Origin: Lineus longissimus
Lineage: Eukaryota; Nemertea; Pilidiophora; Heteronemertea; Lineidae
DNA: 64,000 bases
NCBI RefSeq assembly: GCF_910592395.1
Contig: NC_088324.1
Coordinates: 11,310,953-11,374,952 of the forward strand
Direction: 5' to 3'
Part shown: one piece after another, positions 1 through 13,900 of the stretch
Position numbering within the stretch: the first letter of the stretch is position 1
Layout: each line of letters opens with the position of its first letter
Translations under genes and position numbers: made by a program
Notes under the pieces: model-generated
Database searches by the model: none
What the model saw: the letters and a program-made list of their open reading frames with translations, nothing else
Told to the model about the DNA's origin: nothing

Positions 1-71
1 GGCAAAAAAAGTGCCGAAATTTTGATGCCCGCCCTCCTCACCAGTCATTAACTTCATCTTCTGTATCATAG

Positions 72-3000
72 ATGGAGCCACTTGAAGGATGCTCTGATCG
101 AAGATCGCGCCAAGCTTGGCGAGGCCCAGAGCTTGCAGGCATTCTCTCGTGATGCTGACGAGATGGAGAGCTGGATTACAGAGAGGATGAAACTGGCTGT
201 TGAAGAGTCCTACAGGGATCCAACCAACGTTCAGAGCAAGCACCAGAAGCACCAGGCATTTGAAGCCGAGCTTGCTGCCAACTCCGAGAGACTCCAGATG
301 GTTCTCAACATGGGACAGAGTAAGTCAGCTTGAAGTCTTCTGCTTATTTTTTTGTAGAAATTTGGATGAAGAGAAAAATAGTTTTCTGGGTGTGGGCTTT
401 TAGATGCTCATGTGTCAGTTTTCACCTTCAGGTTTCATACAACACACTTTCTTGTTCTTTCTGACGTGAACAGAGAAGGTGGTTGAGTGTGTTGAGTGTG
501 AAACATGAATCAAGATCTTCAAAAATGAAAATGCATCCTTACACTGGTTCTGGTAAAGACTGATCGTAATGGACCGGGGTATCTGGTAGGTCACTGCAAG
601 CCATTGCAGGCTAGTGTGGTAAAACGGTAAAACTCCATAATGCGGCCTGACCAAAGTTACCTGAAGAGGACAGGCCAGTTGGTTGTTTCCCAGGATAATG
701 GTATGACCAATGGTAGTTTGAAAGCATTGGCTGGCTGGCTTGTTTCTCAGGATAGTGGTATGACTAATGGTAGTTAAAGAGCACAGGCCAACTGATAACA
801 ATGAATTTCCAATCAAATGGCTGCACTGTAGAACGTTGATAGACTTTTTTATTGCTTCTTTTATAACTATCTGAGTTTTTTTTAAGCAAAAGGTTGACAA
901 TATTCTTGGCATTGTCCATTACAGACTTGGTTGGATCTGATGGGCGGACAGGCACTGGTGAGCACTGACAAACTGTTGTACAAAATAGAGGCAGTCGAAT
1001 ATCTGCTGTTGTGCGTTGTATATTTGATTGTATATATTGTAAATTCTTTCTTGAATTGTTGAAAGCGATAATGATTATTATTGTTATTGTCCGTTACAGA
1101 TCTTGTTGATGGTGATGGCTGCATGGGCACTGACGACGCCGTCAAAGCTCGCATCGTCAACCTGACGGAACAGTGGGAATACCTCGTAACCAAATCGACG
1201 GAGAAGAGCGAGAAACTGAAGGAGGCCAACCGCCAGGCTGTCTACAATGCCGCCGTAAAGGACATGGAATTCTGGTTGGATGAAGTCGAGCATGTGATCC
1301 AATCTGATGACTACGGGAAGGATCTCGCCAGTGTACAGAATCTTAACAAGAAGCACCAGATTTTGGAAGCTGATGTTGAAGCACATCAGGATCGTATGAA
1401 CGAGCTGAACCGTGTCGCTGATGAATTTGTCGAAGCCAATGCGTTTGATTCCGAGAATATCATCGAGAGGAAGAAGAACATTAATGAGAGATATGAAAGG
1501 TAAGAAATTGGAGACAGAACTTACTTGGGTTGATGGGGACAGCCATGTGCTCATGGCAGTGGCAGGGACTGCAATGCTTAGTCCAGGATTGGCAAGGGAG
1601 CAGGGCAGGATCCACGAGGCTATCCCAGTATGATGGTGGCAGCACCTATCCTTACCAGGAGAGTAGCAGGGGCTCTCGGGAAGATGCTACGACATTAGTT
1701 ATCAAAAATGTTTTGTATCTACTGAACTCTTAAGTGTCTGTTCCTGATTTTTTTCCAGAGTAAAGGAGATCACTGAGCAGCGCCGCATCCGTTTGAATGA
1801 AGCTCTCATCCTCCACCAGTTCTTCAGAGACATTGATGACGAAGAGGCTTGGATCAGAGAAAAGAAGCTCCTGGTTGGCTCTGAGGATTATGGACGTGAC
1901 CTGACCGGCGTGCAGAACCTGAGGAAGAAACACAAACGTCTCGATGCAGAAGTGGGAAGCCATGAGCCGGCAATCGAAGCAGTGAAGGAGGCTGGACGCA
2001 AGCTGATGGAGGAGACCACCCTCGGAAGTGAGGACATAGAAAACAGGATTGAGCAACTGCAGTCGAGCTGGGAAGAGCTAAGGCAGATGTCTACCAACAG
2101 GTGAGTTTGAAGTTGATTGATTGATGTATCTGAGTACCGACACTTCCCCCCTTGAGGTTAACTTTCTCTGACAACATGTCAAGAAAGACTATCTCTCAAT
2201 TCGGCTGTCATAACTAAATAAGGCATCCCTCTGCCACCTGTTCTTGATCTCTGTCACTAAGCAATCTCTTTTCTTTCCAGGGGTCAGAAGCTTGAGGAAT
2301 CTCTTGCCTACCAACAGTTCTGCGCCAGCATCGAAGAAGAAGAGGCGTGGATCCTAGAGAAGGAGCATCTTCTCTCTGGGGAAGACTACGGCGACACCCT
2401 GGCTGCCGTTCAAGGCCTAATGAAGAAGCACGATGCGTTCGCCACCGACTTCAAGGTCCATGAAGACAGGTGCACCGAGATCTCAAGGCAGGGCGAGGTG
2501 CTCATCGAAGAGGTAGGAATAACTACAAAATCCAATTCTGCTCAGTTTGCCACATTTCATTCTCTCGGATAACAACATGATGTCTAGGACATAGACATCG
2601 ATAGAGCAACATGTTAAACCATTGCGTCCTGTTGCTTTCAGGGTAACTTCCAACATGAGAACATCACCATGCGCTGCGAAGGCCTGAAAGAAAAGCTGAA
2701 CAACCTGCAGACAGCTGCTAACCGCCGCCGTGGCAAGCTCATCGACAACTCCGCCTTCCTCCAGTTCATGTGGAAGACCGACGTCGTTGAGAGTTGGATT
2801 GCCGACAAGGAGACCCAGGTCCGCTCGGAGGATTACGGCCGTGATTTGTCATCTGTGCAGACTCTTCTCACAAAACAAGTAAGTCTTCCACAAACATTGA
2901 ATGGAATTTGTCTATAAACTTCTTTGATTTAACACTAGATCTTTCGGGTCCTTAATATTACGACAGTGTTATTGGACAAGAATGAGCAGAAATGAATCAT

Positions 3001-5876
3001 CAACCAATAAATGCATGAATCTGTTCTCCACTTGTAGGAAACTTTCGATGCCGGCTTGCAGGCATTTGAGAAGGAAGGAATCCAGACCATCACGGCTCTG
3101 AAGGAACAACTGGTGGAAGCCAAGCATCACCAGACACCCGCTATTGAGAAGAGATACAGTGATGTCATCGAAAGGTAGGTTTTACTTGACCACCATAAGG
3201 CATGCAAAGAGACTGGCAGTTGGAAGCTTGGAGTGATTAGAAACCTGGATTTGGCATAGATCTTGTGGATTGATTTGAAAATAGTGGACCTTTTAACTTA
3301 CCCATCAATTTCACTTCAGGTGGCAGCACTTGTTGGGTGACTCTGAGTCCCGCCGCCAGCGTCTGCTGAAACTCCAAGAGCAGTATCGCCAAGTAGAAGA
3401 CCTCTACCTTACTTTCGCCAAGAAGGCCTCAGCCTTCAACAGTTGGTTTGAGAATGCAGAGGAAGATTTGACTGACCCAGTCCGCTGCAACTCCGTAGAA
3501 GAGATCAAGGTGAGTACTTTGGAAAAGAGGCATTGGATTTAGACCAAATGTTCATGGAATTAAACTCTTGGCTCTGGACTCTGTCACAAGACCAAGAAGC
3601 CTTAGTTCACCATCATCACCAGAGGTAGATTGGGGTATGCATATGGTTGAAGCTTTAAGGCAGTGAAATATAATGGTTTGACCATTTTACATAGGCCAAC
3701 ATGGTCTGGATTTGAATTCGATTCGATATCTTCAGTTTCTTTATCCAGGAACCCTCCCACATCTCCAAGTTGTCCCTATTTTGTAACTAAGATGTTCTCA
3801 TGTTTTCACTTTCTTTGCAGGCTCTTCGTGAAGCCCATGACCAGTTCAAGGCCTCCCTCAGCGCTGCCCAGGCAGACTTTGACCAGCTCGCCTCCCTCGA
3901 TAAGCAGATCAAGAGCTTCAATGTGGGAGCTAACCCCTACACTTGGTTCACCATGGACGCCCTGGAAGACACCTGGAAGAACCTACAGAAAATCATCAAG
4001 GCAAGTAGAAACAAATTGATATGAAGTTACTTGAGATTGAACTCCTTCCATGACTGCACATATTTGAGTTTTCAAGTTGCGTTTTGTCCTTATAAATAAC
4101 ACTTTCATTCTACTTACAGGAACGTGACATGGAGCTTGCTCGTGAGCAACAGCGTCAAGAAGATAACGACCAGCTGCGTAAACAGTTTGCCCATGAGGCT
4201 AACCAGTTCCACGCATGGTTGACTGAGACAAGGTCTGAGATGATGGAAGGATCGGGTACTCTTGAGGAACAGCTGGAGGCTGTCAAGGTAATGAATAACT
4301 TCAAATTCCTTGAATCTATATATCAAATTGAAAATCAGTTTCAGTTTGCCTTCTTGTCCAAGTTCTGTTTCGGATTTAGAATCTCTTTAACCTGCTCGGA
4401 CACCAGAAGATTACTGGTGATTAGGTGACGATGTTGTCCTGCCTCATGTGGTGCAATATATCGTTACTGCACTGATCAAGCAACCCTTGTGGCAAGTCAA
4501 TTTTCATCAGTGACTGTTCTCTGGACTTGGATTAAGAGCCATCTGCTTGTTTTCCAGCGCAAGTCAGCAGAAGTACGTGCCCAGAAGGGACACCTGAAAC
4601 GTATAGAAGATTTGGGTGCAGCGATGGAGGAGCGACTCATCCTGGATAACCGTTACACCGAGCACAGCACCGTGGGTCTGGCTCAACAATGGGATCAGTT
4701 AGACCAGCTGGGCATGAGAATGCAGCACAACTTGGAGCAACAGATACAGGCTCGGTACGTTTGTGGTCTTTGAACCAATGATCCATCAGAACTCTTGTTC
4801 AGTCTCTCGTACTCTAAGATGAAATTGTGTATCACGTCTCTGCATATCAAAGGTCTAAAATGAAGGTTACGGCTGACTGACTGGTCATCATAAGCTGATA
4901 AAAGGCAAAACCATCAACCCATGATACGTATATTGACAAAATTTGGTTTATCTTTTTCCAGCAACCAGAGTGGTGTATCAGAAGATGCCCTGCGAGAGTT
5001 CACAATGATGTTCAAACATTTCGACAAGGACAAGTCCGGCAAGCTCGACCATCACGAGTTCAAGTCTTGTCTGCGTGCCCTGGGTTATGATCTACCCATG
5101 GTGGAGGAAGGACAGATTGATCCCGAGTTCCAGGCTATCCTAGATTCAGTTGATCCAAATAGGTTAGTATTACCTTAGAAGTTACTCATCACATATAACT
5201 TGTAAACTGAAACTAAGTGAATGCATTTGTAAATTTGTTTGGACCAAAATTAGTGTACCACTGATACTCATCTGTTTGCTCCAATTTTCCAGGGATGGTC
5301 TTGTGTCGCTACAAGAATACATGGCGTTTATGATCAGCCGGGAGACAGAGAACGTGCAGACCAGCCAAGAGGTGATCGAAGCTTTCCGAGCTCTCACTGC
5401 AGATGGAGAAAAAGCGTATATCACTTCGGCAGAGCTCTATGCAGTAAGTTTTTTTGTAGCATGCATGAACGTTATTGAAGCTTGACAGAGTTCTGTTTTC
5501 ATTGGTTGTTTTTGATTGATAGATTAAAGGATACATCTACCAAATAGGCTTCATGCATGGTTTTGGAAGAGTTTCATGGAAGCTGTAAAGTTTGATGTTA
5601 CTCTAGGTGGCTTGCTACAATTCAACAGTCCATCCATCTATGTGATAAGGTTGGATGAGCTTTATATTCTGTTTGGTTGATGGTAATGGCAAATGGCTGT
5701 GTGTATTCTTTCGTGACCCGTTCTAATTCGTTGTCAATCTCGCCTTCCAGAATCTACCGAGGGACCAAGCGGACTACTGTCTACGTCACATGAAACAGTA
5801 CATCGACAAGGGCGGTCATGAAATACCTGACGCATACGACTACACCGATTTTACGCAAACACTTTTCTCGAACTAA
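72..5876 (+). CDS. SPTAN1: Alpha-spectrin (non-erythroid type), C-terminal part, 13 exons, 5' end outside window
   Basis: Submembrane actin-crosslinking protein that pairs with beta-spectrin. My exon model is 72-319, 1100-1499, 1759-2100, 2281-2512, 2642-2878, 3038-3174, 3320-3509, 3821-4000, 4120-4287, 4558-4754, 4962-5162, 5293-5443 and 5751-5876. All junctions keep frame and give about 935 residues. The product shows successive triple-helical spectrin repeats (motifs such as ESWITERM, DYGRDL, SVQTLLTKQ, NPYTWFTM), then the calmodulin-like tail with the EF-hand loop DKDKSGKLDHHEF, a second loop DPNRDGLVSLQEY, and the ending FTQTLFSN. These are the landmarks of vertebrate alpha-II spectrin, so the assignment is firm. 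The first exon opens after a TAG acceptor with one base completing a codon, so the gene continues leftwards; the SH3 domain and earlier repeats are not here. The intron after 4000 has a GC donor. TAA stop at 5874. Confidence 0.97.
681..779. repeat. Imperfect tandem duplication (two ~56-bp copies) in spectrin intron 1
   Basis: Two adjacent copies begin at about 681 and 737, sharing the core AGGATA-TGGTATGAC-AATGGTAGTT with a few substitutions. It lies wholly inside the first intron of the spectrin model and has no coding sign. Confidence 0.6.
925..957 (+). other. Candidate 33-nt cassette exon of alpha-spectrin, duplicated from the next exon's start
   Basis: A TTACAG acceptor and a G|GTGAGC donor bracket 33 bases that would add 11 residues (NLVGSDGRTGT) in frame between exons 1 and 2. 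The segment and its acceptor resemble the start of the next exon at 1100, which reads NLVDGDGCMGT. It is either an alternative exon born by local duplication or a decaying copy; the sequence alone cannot say which. Confidence 0.4.
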
Positions 5877-7115
5877 CCTAACTAGGCCTCCAAGCATCCT
5901 TGTTTGAGGCCGACCATGGTGTAGGCCTGGTCTGCGATTAGGCCTACGTAACTGTTTAACTTTAGCAATCATTTAGCTGCCCATATATGTGCTTTGTTAC
6001 GGTTCCATAAAGGTCCGAGGACTTGTGCAGCTGTCCTGAAGAGTAAAATTACAAATGTGCAATAGTACATGTATGTTGAAAGGCATTTTAGCTTTTCAGA
6101 GAGCATTGGTTATATCATATAACCTGGTTGGACGCCAAGATCAACAGATATATTTGGATTCAATTTTGAAAATCTGAATGGTCATAAATTTCTTTTTGGA
6201 CAAGTTTGCTTCAGTTTGGAAATGTTTTTGATGTGACTGTTTTGTGGGAGTTCAAAGACAGATGGACAACCTGCACTTGTTCTCCGGCTCTCAAGGTATA
6301 TACTTTTCCTCTATTGCTCTCAAGCAATCGAAGACTGTTGTTCAGCTCCCTACGATACATACCCTTTGTGAAGAAGTTGTTCATACTAACCAGGACTGAA
6401 ACTGTGTATGTCGAGTGATCATGCACCTGTTTCATTTGTGGTTGGCCTGAATCGACTGTATATGGATGTAGCTTATCCATCATAAGGATGTATGCCTTGC
6501 ATATTGGTTAGATAATTCTCCTAATAGGTGTCTGGTCTGTGGTTTTTGTTTTCAAGTTGATGACGAGCTGTTTGATGTCAGCTGTTGAAGCAGTGGATGT
6601 AAATCTAGCTTGTTTTAGGTTTGGAAAGATTGACTGCTCTCTGTATAGTCTACGTAGTAAGCTTGAATACGTATATCTGCTGCTGGTGGTTTGGGTGATG
6701 TTTTTCGGAACAAGCTGTATGCTTTGTAATCATTATATTGGTAACTGATTCTCATGCGTCCTGATTTAACATGAAACAAAGAAACCTTAACAAAAGTTGT
6801 GTCAAGACGGAGTCCTACATTATGAAAATGATGAACTGCAGGATTTTGTCACAGGCAACTGGATGGAACAGTTGATACATAACATCTGCAGTACTTCGAC
6901 CGTCCTGTTGACATCCATTCACCTGTGATAATCTTCTTCCGAAAAAAATCGAAAAATATGACATGTTTGATGAATATGAATTGAAAAACTATATCTTCTG
7001 TATTCTGTTCTCTGATTCTCTAGCCATATAATGATGTACCCATAGCTTTCAGATTAGCTAAGATGTCTCTGTAACTTGGAGTTGGAACCGTAATAAACAT
7101 TTGCTTTCCTCAGAA
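5877..7115 (+). other. Spectrin 3' untranslated region with poly(A) signal
   Basis: About 1.2 kb of AT-rich sequence without credible coding follows the spectrin stop. A canonical AATAAA lies at 7092-7097, followed by a T-rich stretch, so transcript cleavage is expected near 7115. The extent is inferred from that signal. Confidence 0.6.
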
Positions 7116-10100
7116 TCAATTCTTGACTTGTTTACTTGACTGTATTTTGTATGAATTTGATTGTTTCACAAAAAGCTGTTTGAACCGTCATAATCTGACC
7201 CTACAGACTTCTGGATGAAATCCATATCGTGATAATTGAGTTTCATTGGATAAAGTCTTTATTCTGTAATGTTGACGCTCTCAGGATTGTCAACAAAGGC
7301 TTCTTCCTGTCAGATCGGGCAATATTTTGTGAGAAGACCGTAAAAGCATGTCACAACTCGGTCTGGCATGTGACCGGATCAAAGTACAAATCCTACTTCG
7401 ATGGTCTTGTCGATCACACTGTCCAGCAACTTCATAGTCATGACTTGGCATTAAAAACTTGTCCTTGAAGTTTTAGATACTGAATTGACTCTAAGTTGGT
7501 CACTGGGCCACTAGGCTAATCACTGACCAATCTTGAATTGAGAATCATAAACAAGACAAGGTAGTGATGCCTGTCGCTTCCGAGGATGGGTCGATAGGAG
7601 GTACACTGTGATACTGGCAGAATTGCAGAGCTGGGTGTTACCCCACATGGCAGATAGTCATTTTAAAAGCCTTCAGCTTGTCTGCCCCTGACAATAGGTG
7701 GACACAACCTGCAGGTGGGAGCAGATAATCATGTTACCTCATATGTTTGAGGACTAGTCTAAATGGCCCTAATAAGGACTGGGAAGTGGCTTTATCCAGT
7801 CCATTCACATATCACAACACAGCTCCTGACACACAAAAGCACAGGTGTCCCTACCGAAAAGAAAGAACTCCATAGAAAGTGCTGCCAGTGTCGGGTATGC
7901 ATGTCAGACATGCCTACAGAAAGGACCATATCACAGTAAAGGATGCAGGAGAAGTGACTATCACCCTGGGGTAAGTGCTGTGCAGAGTATCGCATCTCAG
8001 TGTAAACCGGCAGTACGGGTGTAGCCCTGGTGACAGAACACAACATAACCATAATCCCACCTTCCGACACACTGAAGGTGTTTTATCCCTTAGCACCTGG
8101 CTTTCTGGCTACTGAACGACGTCATCGGACGGTCAGGCCATGGAGACAGCTCAATGGAATTTGATGTTTCTGGTTCATATCCTTATCCTCCATTTGGCTT
8201 TTACAGGCTCTACGCATTGAACTGTTGAAATATTGTGAAGTGTCCACTACCCTGCAAGAGACCCCAATATGATGAGGACAGTCTGGGCAAGCCCTAAAAA
8301 GACACATTGCCTAAGGCTTACTTCATTGTCAGGCTGAAGGTGTACTTCATCTAGTCTCTGTGACACATTCACACTTCACTCACAAGTCTCTCTGTTAGTG
8401 TAGTTCGTGATGACTAAGCTAGTACAAGTGGGACCTCATGATTGGTGTACTTTGGACAGTGCACAACTTAGAAATGAGTAGTGCTCAGCTCAGTGTCACA
8501 ACCAAGGGTAGATCAAAAGCCAAGTTGAGTCCTTCGTCAGACATAACTGGTTGTAGAAAGTCACAAGTTTGAAGTTTGTTTACAATGTTACAACATGGTC
8601 AATCACTCAGTGTCAAAACCAAGGGTAGCCCAGGTGTGCTCTTCACGATACACAGCTGGCTGTGGAGAGATAGCATCATTTGCAAATCCACAACGTCAAT
8701 ATGCCACACTGTCTTGTGAGTCTCATTGGTGGTCCACGATTGAGGTCAAAACTAACATTTGTAGTTTTTTCTGGCAGCCAGCAATTCTGATATAGTCCCA
8801 AACTAATAACCAAAATTTAAACAGCTTTTAAGTTCAAAGTTTTAATTTATTGCAAGATGAGATAGTTGAATGTAAATTAGCACATAGTCACATTATACAG
8901 TGGTCTCTCAAAAGATATCGATTTGACTGAATTTGAATCCAAAGACTGGAAGGAATGTTCTATTTGAGGAACCACGATATTTATACACACTCATTTAGCA
9001 AAAATATATAAGCGAGCTTTATATATATTTTCCATTAGGAATAGGAAATGGCTTAGCCAGGACAGATATGAAAAATAGGCAGGCAATCTTTTGTTCTGAA
9101 AGCTGTATCACATCTTTAGGTCGCATGCACATGGTTTGTAATCCAGGCCTTACAGTATATTGAATAAAATATTTCATAAACATTTCGGTGGGTGATCCAT
9201 TGTATAGAGTATAAACATCAAAAACGTCTTGAAATTTGCATATCATAACTTTCAGCAGTTGGTGACTGTTTGTCCAAAAGCACTTGGAAAAGAAATTTCC
9301 TCTCATTTATCCAACTCCTTAAGACAAAATGAAAAATATAAACATAGTGTCATCTCGGGCATCAAAGAGTTAACTGGTTTGTCCAATTACTAATATTATT
9401 TCATTACCAAGCAGGTCAAGTCAAATAAATACATGCATAATAATTATCACAAATAGAAAAAAAATTTCTCAATTGTACAAATGATGAAGGCTAACAGGAA
9501 ATAAGACTTAAGTGGACTAATCATGTTATCAACATCTATACAAGTACATGAACATCGAATACAAGTGCGTGGATAAATAGTTCAGGCTACCATTTCCTGA
9601 CTCCCATGGGACTCTGTGTTCTTCAAAAGGAGGTGCTAGGACATACAACTGTGTTACTACTAGCCATCCCCATCATTCTGATGAAAAATTACTGCATTCA
9701 CGTTTTGGGATGTCAAATTTCATGAGCATTCTGCTACATGTAATGGTTTGTGATATCCCGTGCAACAGAAAAAGTTAACCTCAGTAGTAACGTTATAAAA
9801 ACACTGTCATACGGCAATGTAACATGATTTCAGCCAACTTCGAATCAAGAATAATACACGTACATATTAGGAGTACCAGCAGAAATGATAGCGATCGACC
9901 AAAGTCAATAGTAATAGTAGACATTGAACTAGGTCAAGAGTTGCAGTGGGTGGTGTACATATGCAATTGACCAATTGTTCTAATGTTTGCTGAAAGCCCA
10001 AAAACAGCAATGCGCAGTGGTTGACACTTCTGGGTTCACCAATTATCTAACTGAATGACTGGATGGACTTTTTTAGGTCTTGAGGCCTGATTCCACTTCA

Positions 10101-10885
10101 GCTGCTGCTGTGAATTGGGAGTGGCCCCAGTTATTAACTTTCAAAGCTATCTTACAATGCCTGTGACGAAGGTGAATTGGGCAATCTCCACCACTCACAG
10201 CCAAAGTAAAAACAGACCATTTTAGAATATAAGTTTCTTTCAAATTCCATTACTTAACATTGAACATATCACAAGTTTTGCATCAAGACCTCTAAAGTGT
10301 TTTCTACAAGTAGCTATTGCATCATAAATTGTAAGATTACCCGAAAGCCACATTATTACCTTTACAAACAGTGTGAGATCTTTACATAGCATACATTTTA
10401 GCACCATCAAAGTATACATTGAAATACGTACTTGAATATACACAATATGTACAAAGAGATTATGGAAAATCAGCTCATGATGCAAACACATGATTGTTGT
10501 ACCAAATTTTTATAAAAGGGTTAAACTGCCCAACTGTGAATGAGTAAGAAAGTAAGTGGTGTAAATGTAAGTACAACTGGGAAGAAACTGTAACAGGCAA
10601 GTTAGATACAGCACCATACATCTTTTGATCGGTAGCATTTCAGTGGGGGGAAGGGTGTTTGTGTCCCAAACTTCCCTTTATAAAAACTACCCAATCCCGT
10701 TTCCTGATAAGCAATTTCAACCCAATCCCAATGTGATCATCTGCTTGTCCTGAATCCCGCTAAAATGATGGTACAGTAGTACCCTGGAAATCCCGATTTA
10801 GGCCAATACTGGCATCCCACAAACGACCATCCCCCTCTTTAAAATAGTTTTCTTGTTTCTGCCAACAAAATACTCTGCAAACACT
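7116..10885. other. Intergenic sequence, no gene recognised
   Basis: I found no ORF here with family resemblance, no splice-consistent exon chain and no RNA gene. There are only AT-rich stretches and short direct repeats, for example CAGTGTCA-AACCAAGGGTAG near 8488 and 8606. It separates the 3' ends of two convergent genes, spectrin on plus and the VPS9 gene on minus. Confidence 0.5.
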
Positions 10886-10891
10886 TGTAAG

Positions 10892-10897
10892 TTTATT
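10892..10897 (-). promoter_or_regulatory. Poly(A) signal of the VPS9-domain gene
   Basis: AATAAA on the minus strand lies 30 bases past the stop codon at 10927, which would give a very short 3'UTR. Other minus-strand AATAAA copies farther left, such as near 8847, are possible alternatives. Confidence 0.45.
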
Positions 10898-10926
10898 TCC
10901 TGGGTAGAAATGTTCCCAATACCTAC

Positions 10927-13900
10927 TTAATGTTTTGTCTGCACCACCATCATAGAGAACAAAATCTGGTACGCCCCGTAGAAATGTGTCAGCGAATTGC
11001 TATGGATACCATTTGTGAGAAATGGTGCCATTAAATCCATTAGCAAAATGATATGCGGGTACAACTCAGCCATCGAGGTGTGATCAGCGTGGAGCAAAAT
11101 CAATGGGATGATGGTCAGAAAATCATCGCAGCACATCACATTTTGGGAATCAGAGCTGATTTCGCTCTGAATCTGGGCCACAATTTTCTGAACCGTACGT
11201 ACACACTTCGTCATCAATTGGAGTTTATTCAGTGGGATGTACTCTTTCAAGATGGCTTCCACACACGCTATTGCTGGCGCAAACACCTCCATGAACTTTC
11301 TGCTCTGGTTTGGTTTGAGTTTGCGTTGGACCAGTTCTGTCACCGCGCGTTGCGGATCACCAGGGAAATCTACAGATTCCTCCGAGCTGTAGCTACCGTT
11401 ATCAAGAACGGAAGGTTTTATTGTGCCACTCTGCTCACTCATACTTGCTCGGTCACCGTCTTCTGTCTGATTTCCAATGTCCATCGAAGGGTCAGGGTCT
11501 TTATCATCTGTGTCTTCTCTCCCGGAAACAGCAGTAGAACAATCTTGATCATTTCGAGACAGTTCATATCCAGACCTTGTTGCAACAGCGCCTTCTGGAT
11601 GTTGAGAATCAGTAGCGGATTCTGACGAGACTACGTTATCAACTGCAAATTTATCATCTAAGGTTACAAGGAACATCGGATTCACAAAGCCTGAATTGAC
11701 ATTCTTTTTGTTTTGCATATTCCCTCCTTCAATTTCAAATGCATCAATGTCAGTTTCAAGATACGCAGGATTCAGGAATCCTGGGTCAGCTTCATGCTTG
11801 TGTTCTCCAAAACTTTCATCATCAACCGACTCCTTTGTGATTGCCACACTATCTGCATCTGCAAGACTTGCATGATCAACGGTTATTTCACCACTAAGAT
11901 TAGCACCAGTGTTTGATTCATCAGTGCCTGAAAGGCCATCCTTAGCAGTGTCGACACAACCTCCTAAATCTGGACTCAATCCAGAAGGGATATCTTCCTC
12001 TTCTGGAACTGTCCCCATCAATTCCTCCGGTTTCCTTGTGACAGTTTTCAACTCGACTTCAACCCCAGTGATTTGACTTTGGTTTGAACTAGCTGAACCG
12101 ATCAAAGGAGAAATGTTCTGAACCCAAGTAGCAGTGCTTTCATTATCTTTAGCAAGTGGTGGACTGGACCAACAGATAAATCCATCCTCCTCCATCTGCC
12201 TTTGAGCAAGATTTTCTTTCTCAAGGGGTTCCTGGACAAAGAAGTTCATCAGCCAACGATCTTCTATTCCAAGATCCTCGGTTGTGACAAGAGATGCATT
12301 CTTTTCCAGGTTATTGCAAACCTGGCGGTAATTCAATTTGTACAAAGCCATGATTCGGTCCATTGTATCACGATAGAAATGTCCCTCGTAACACAACCAC
12401 GTTTTATAGTACACTGTATCAGAAAACTGATCGATTGCTATTTGTAACTCGGAGCTCATGAAGTCGAAATGTGCATGAATCTGTTGTTGCAGAAAAGAAA
12501 TCTCAGTCCCGATTTGTTTCTGTATGTCATCATCTTCTTTGTTTGGTTCTTCAATGGGCATCCCAACAAGGCTATCCATTCGACGTTTGAAGCTTCTACT
12601 TGACTGCGCCCGACTGCGAAGTATTGTAGCAGTCTGTGACTTAATGTCCTCGTCATCGTCACCAGTGATAGTCACAATCGTTTTAAACTCTTTGTGCATT
12701 AAACTCCTCGCTCTGTGACGCTGGCGCCGCCTACTGGTTTCCTCCACACCACGATCAAGCATGACCGTGGCTACGTTGATTGCCGCCAGGAATTTATCAC
12801 GGATCTGAGAGACGAATTCTTGGTGTCGCTTCCGCAATGGGTTGTCCCCTTCCATCAAGAGGTCACCGACCTTTTCAGTCAAGGTCAGCCACTCCTCCGG
12901 AATATTCGTATGCCTCAGGATATCAGTGGAGCGCCCTCTTTTTGTACGATCACGAGAAAATCCCACTGATTCCTTCCCGCTTCTTAAGTCCCGCAATGCT
13001 TCGTTTATAGTCTCCCTGACGCTTATGATAAACTCTAACTTTGACGTTACAATGAAACGCTTGTTCCGTTGCTCTTGTAACAAGTCATTAACCTTCATAT
13101 ACATGACGTACTGACTTGCTAAATCCTTGTTTCCTCTTGTGCAGACTATCTCTTCATCCATCATCTCACTGCCACGGGTACAAGCCGGTTGCCATTTTAT
13201 AGCAGACGCCTTATTATTACTCCTTCTCCCCATCGTCTTGAGAACTTGAACAACATTTTCCCGCACTGTAATCAAGTGAATCTGCTTTTCATGTATGCAG
13301 TCACGCACCTTGCGCTTCTTCAAAAGTAGATCACCAGACTTAGGTTCTTCTTTTAATTGGTTTACTTCTCCTTGTGCTCGATCCAGCTCACGCGACTTAC
13401 GTTCAATGTCCCCTTGGATTTGAGTTTCCAGGAGCAGTAATATATCTCGCGGATATACCTCAACCATGCTTATACTCTGCAGCTCGTTCACCATACTTTC
13501 TCGCTTCAACTGAATCCCGAGTTTCGTGTTGTCAATATCTTGGGCTTTCTTCTCCAATTCTGCATTCAACCCCTGCAGGACCTTTTCCTGCTGCTTGTAA
13601 ATGTCCTCAACCTTCCACAAATCTGTCGGTTTGAGTTTGATCGCCGGTAAAATATGACAGTGAAGAATGCGGATGATCAATTTGCTCGAATTGAAAGAGG
13701 TTTTCCTTTTCCCGCGGGAAGAACGTGCACGTTCATTCTCCAAGAGGCTTGCTGCCGTGTCAAACAAATCATCGATACCAGTTTCAAAATCGTAGCATTC
13801 TCCTTCATAAAGATGCCGCGTGAAAAGGCTGAAATCCACCCCTGAGTCTGAGCGGTCTTTGGTGACAAATGATGTGTCGAGTGAAATCGTCTCTTCCTCT

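Noticed and set aside
7229-7468. 79-codon plus-strand frame downstream of spectrin
   Set aside because: Past the spectrin poly(A) signal, no similarity to known proteins, no splice partners.
11053-11625. 190-codon open frame on the plus strand
   Set aside because: Antisense shadow of the VPS9-protein exon, in which the minus frame shows domain-level similarity.
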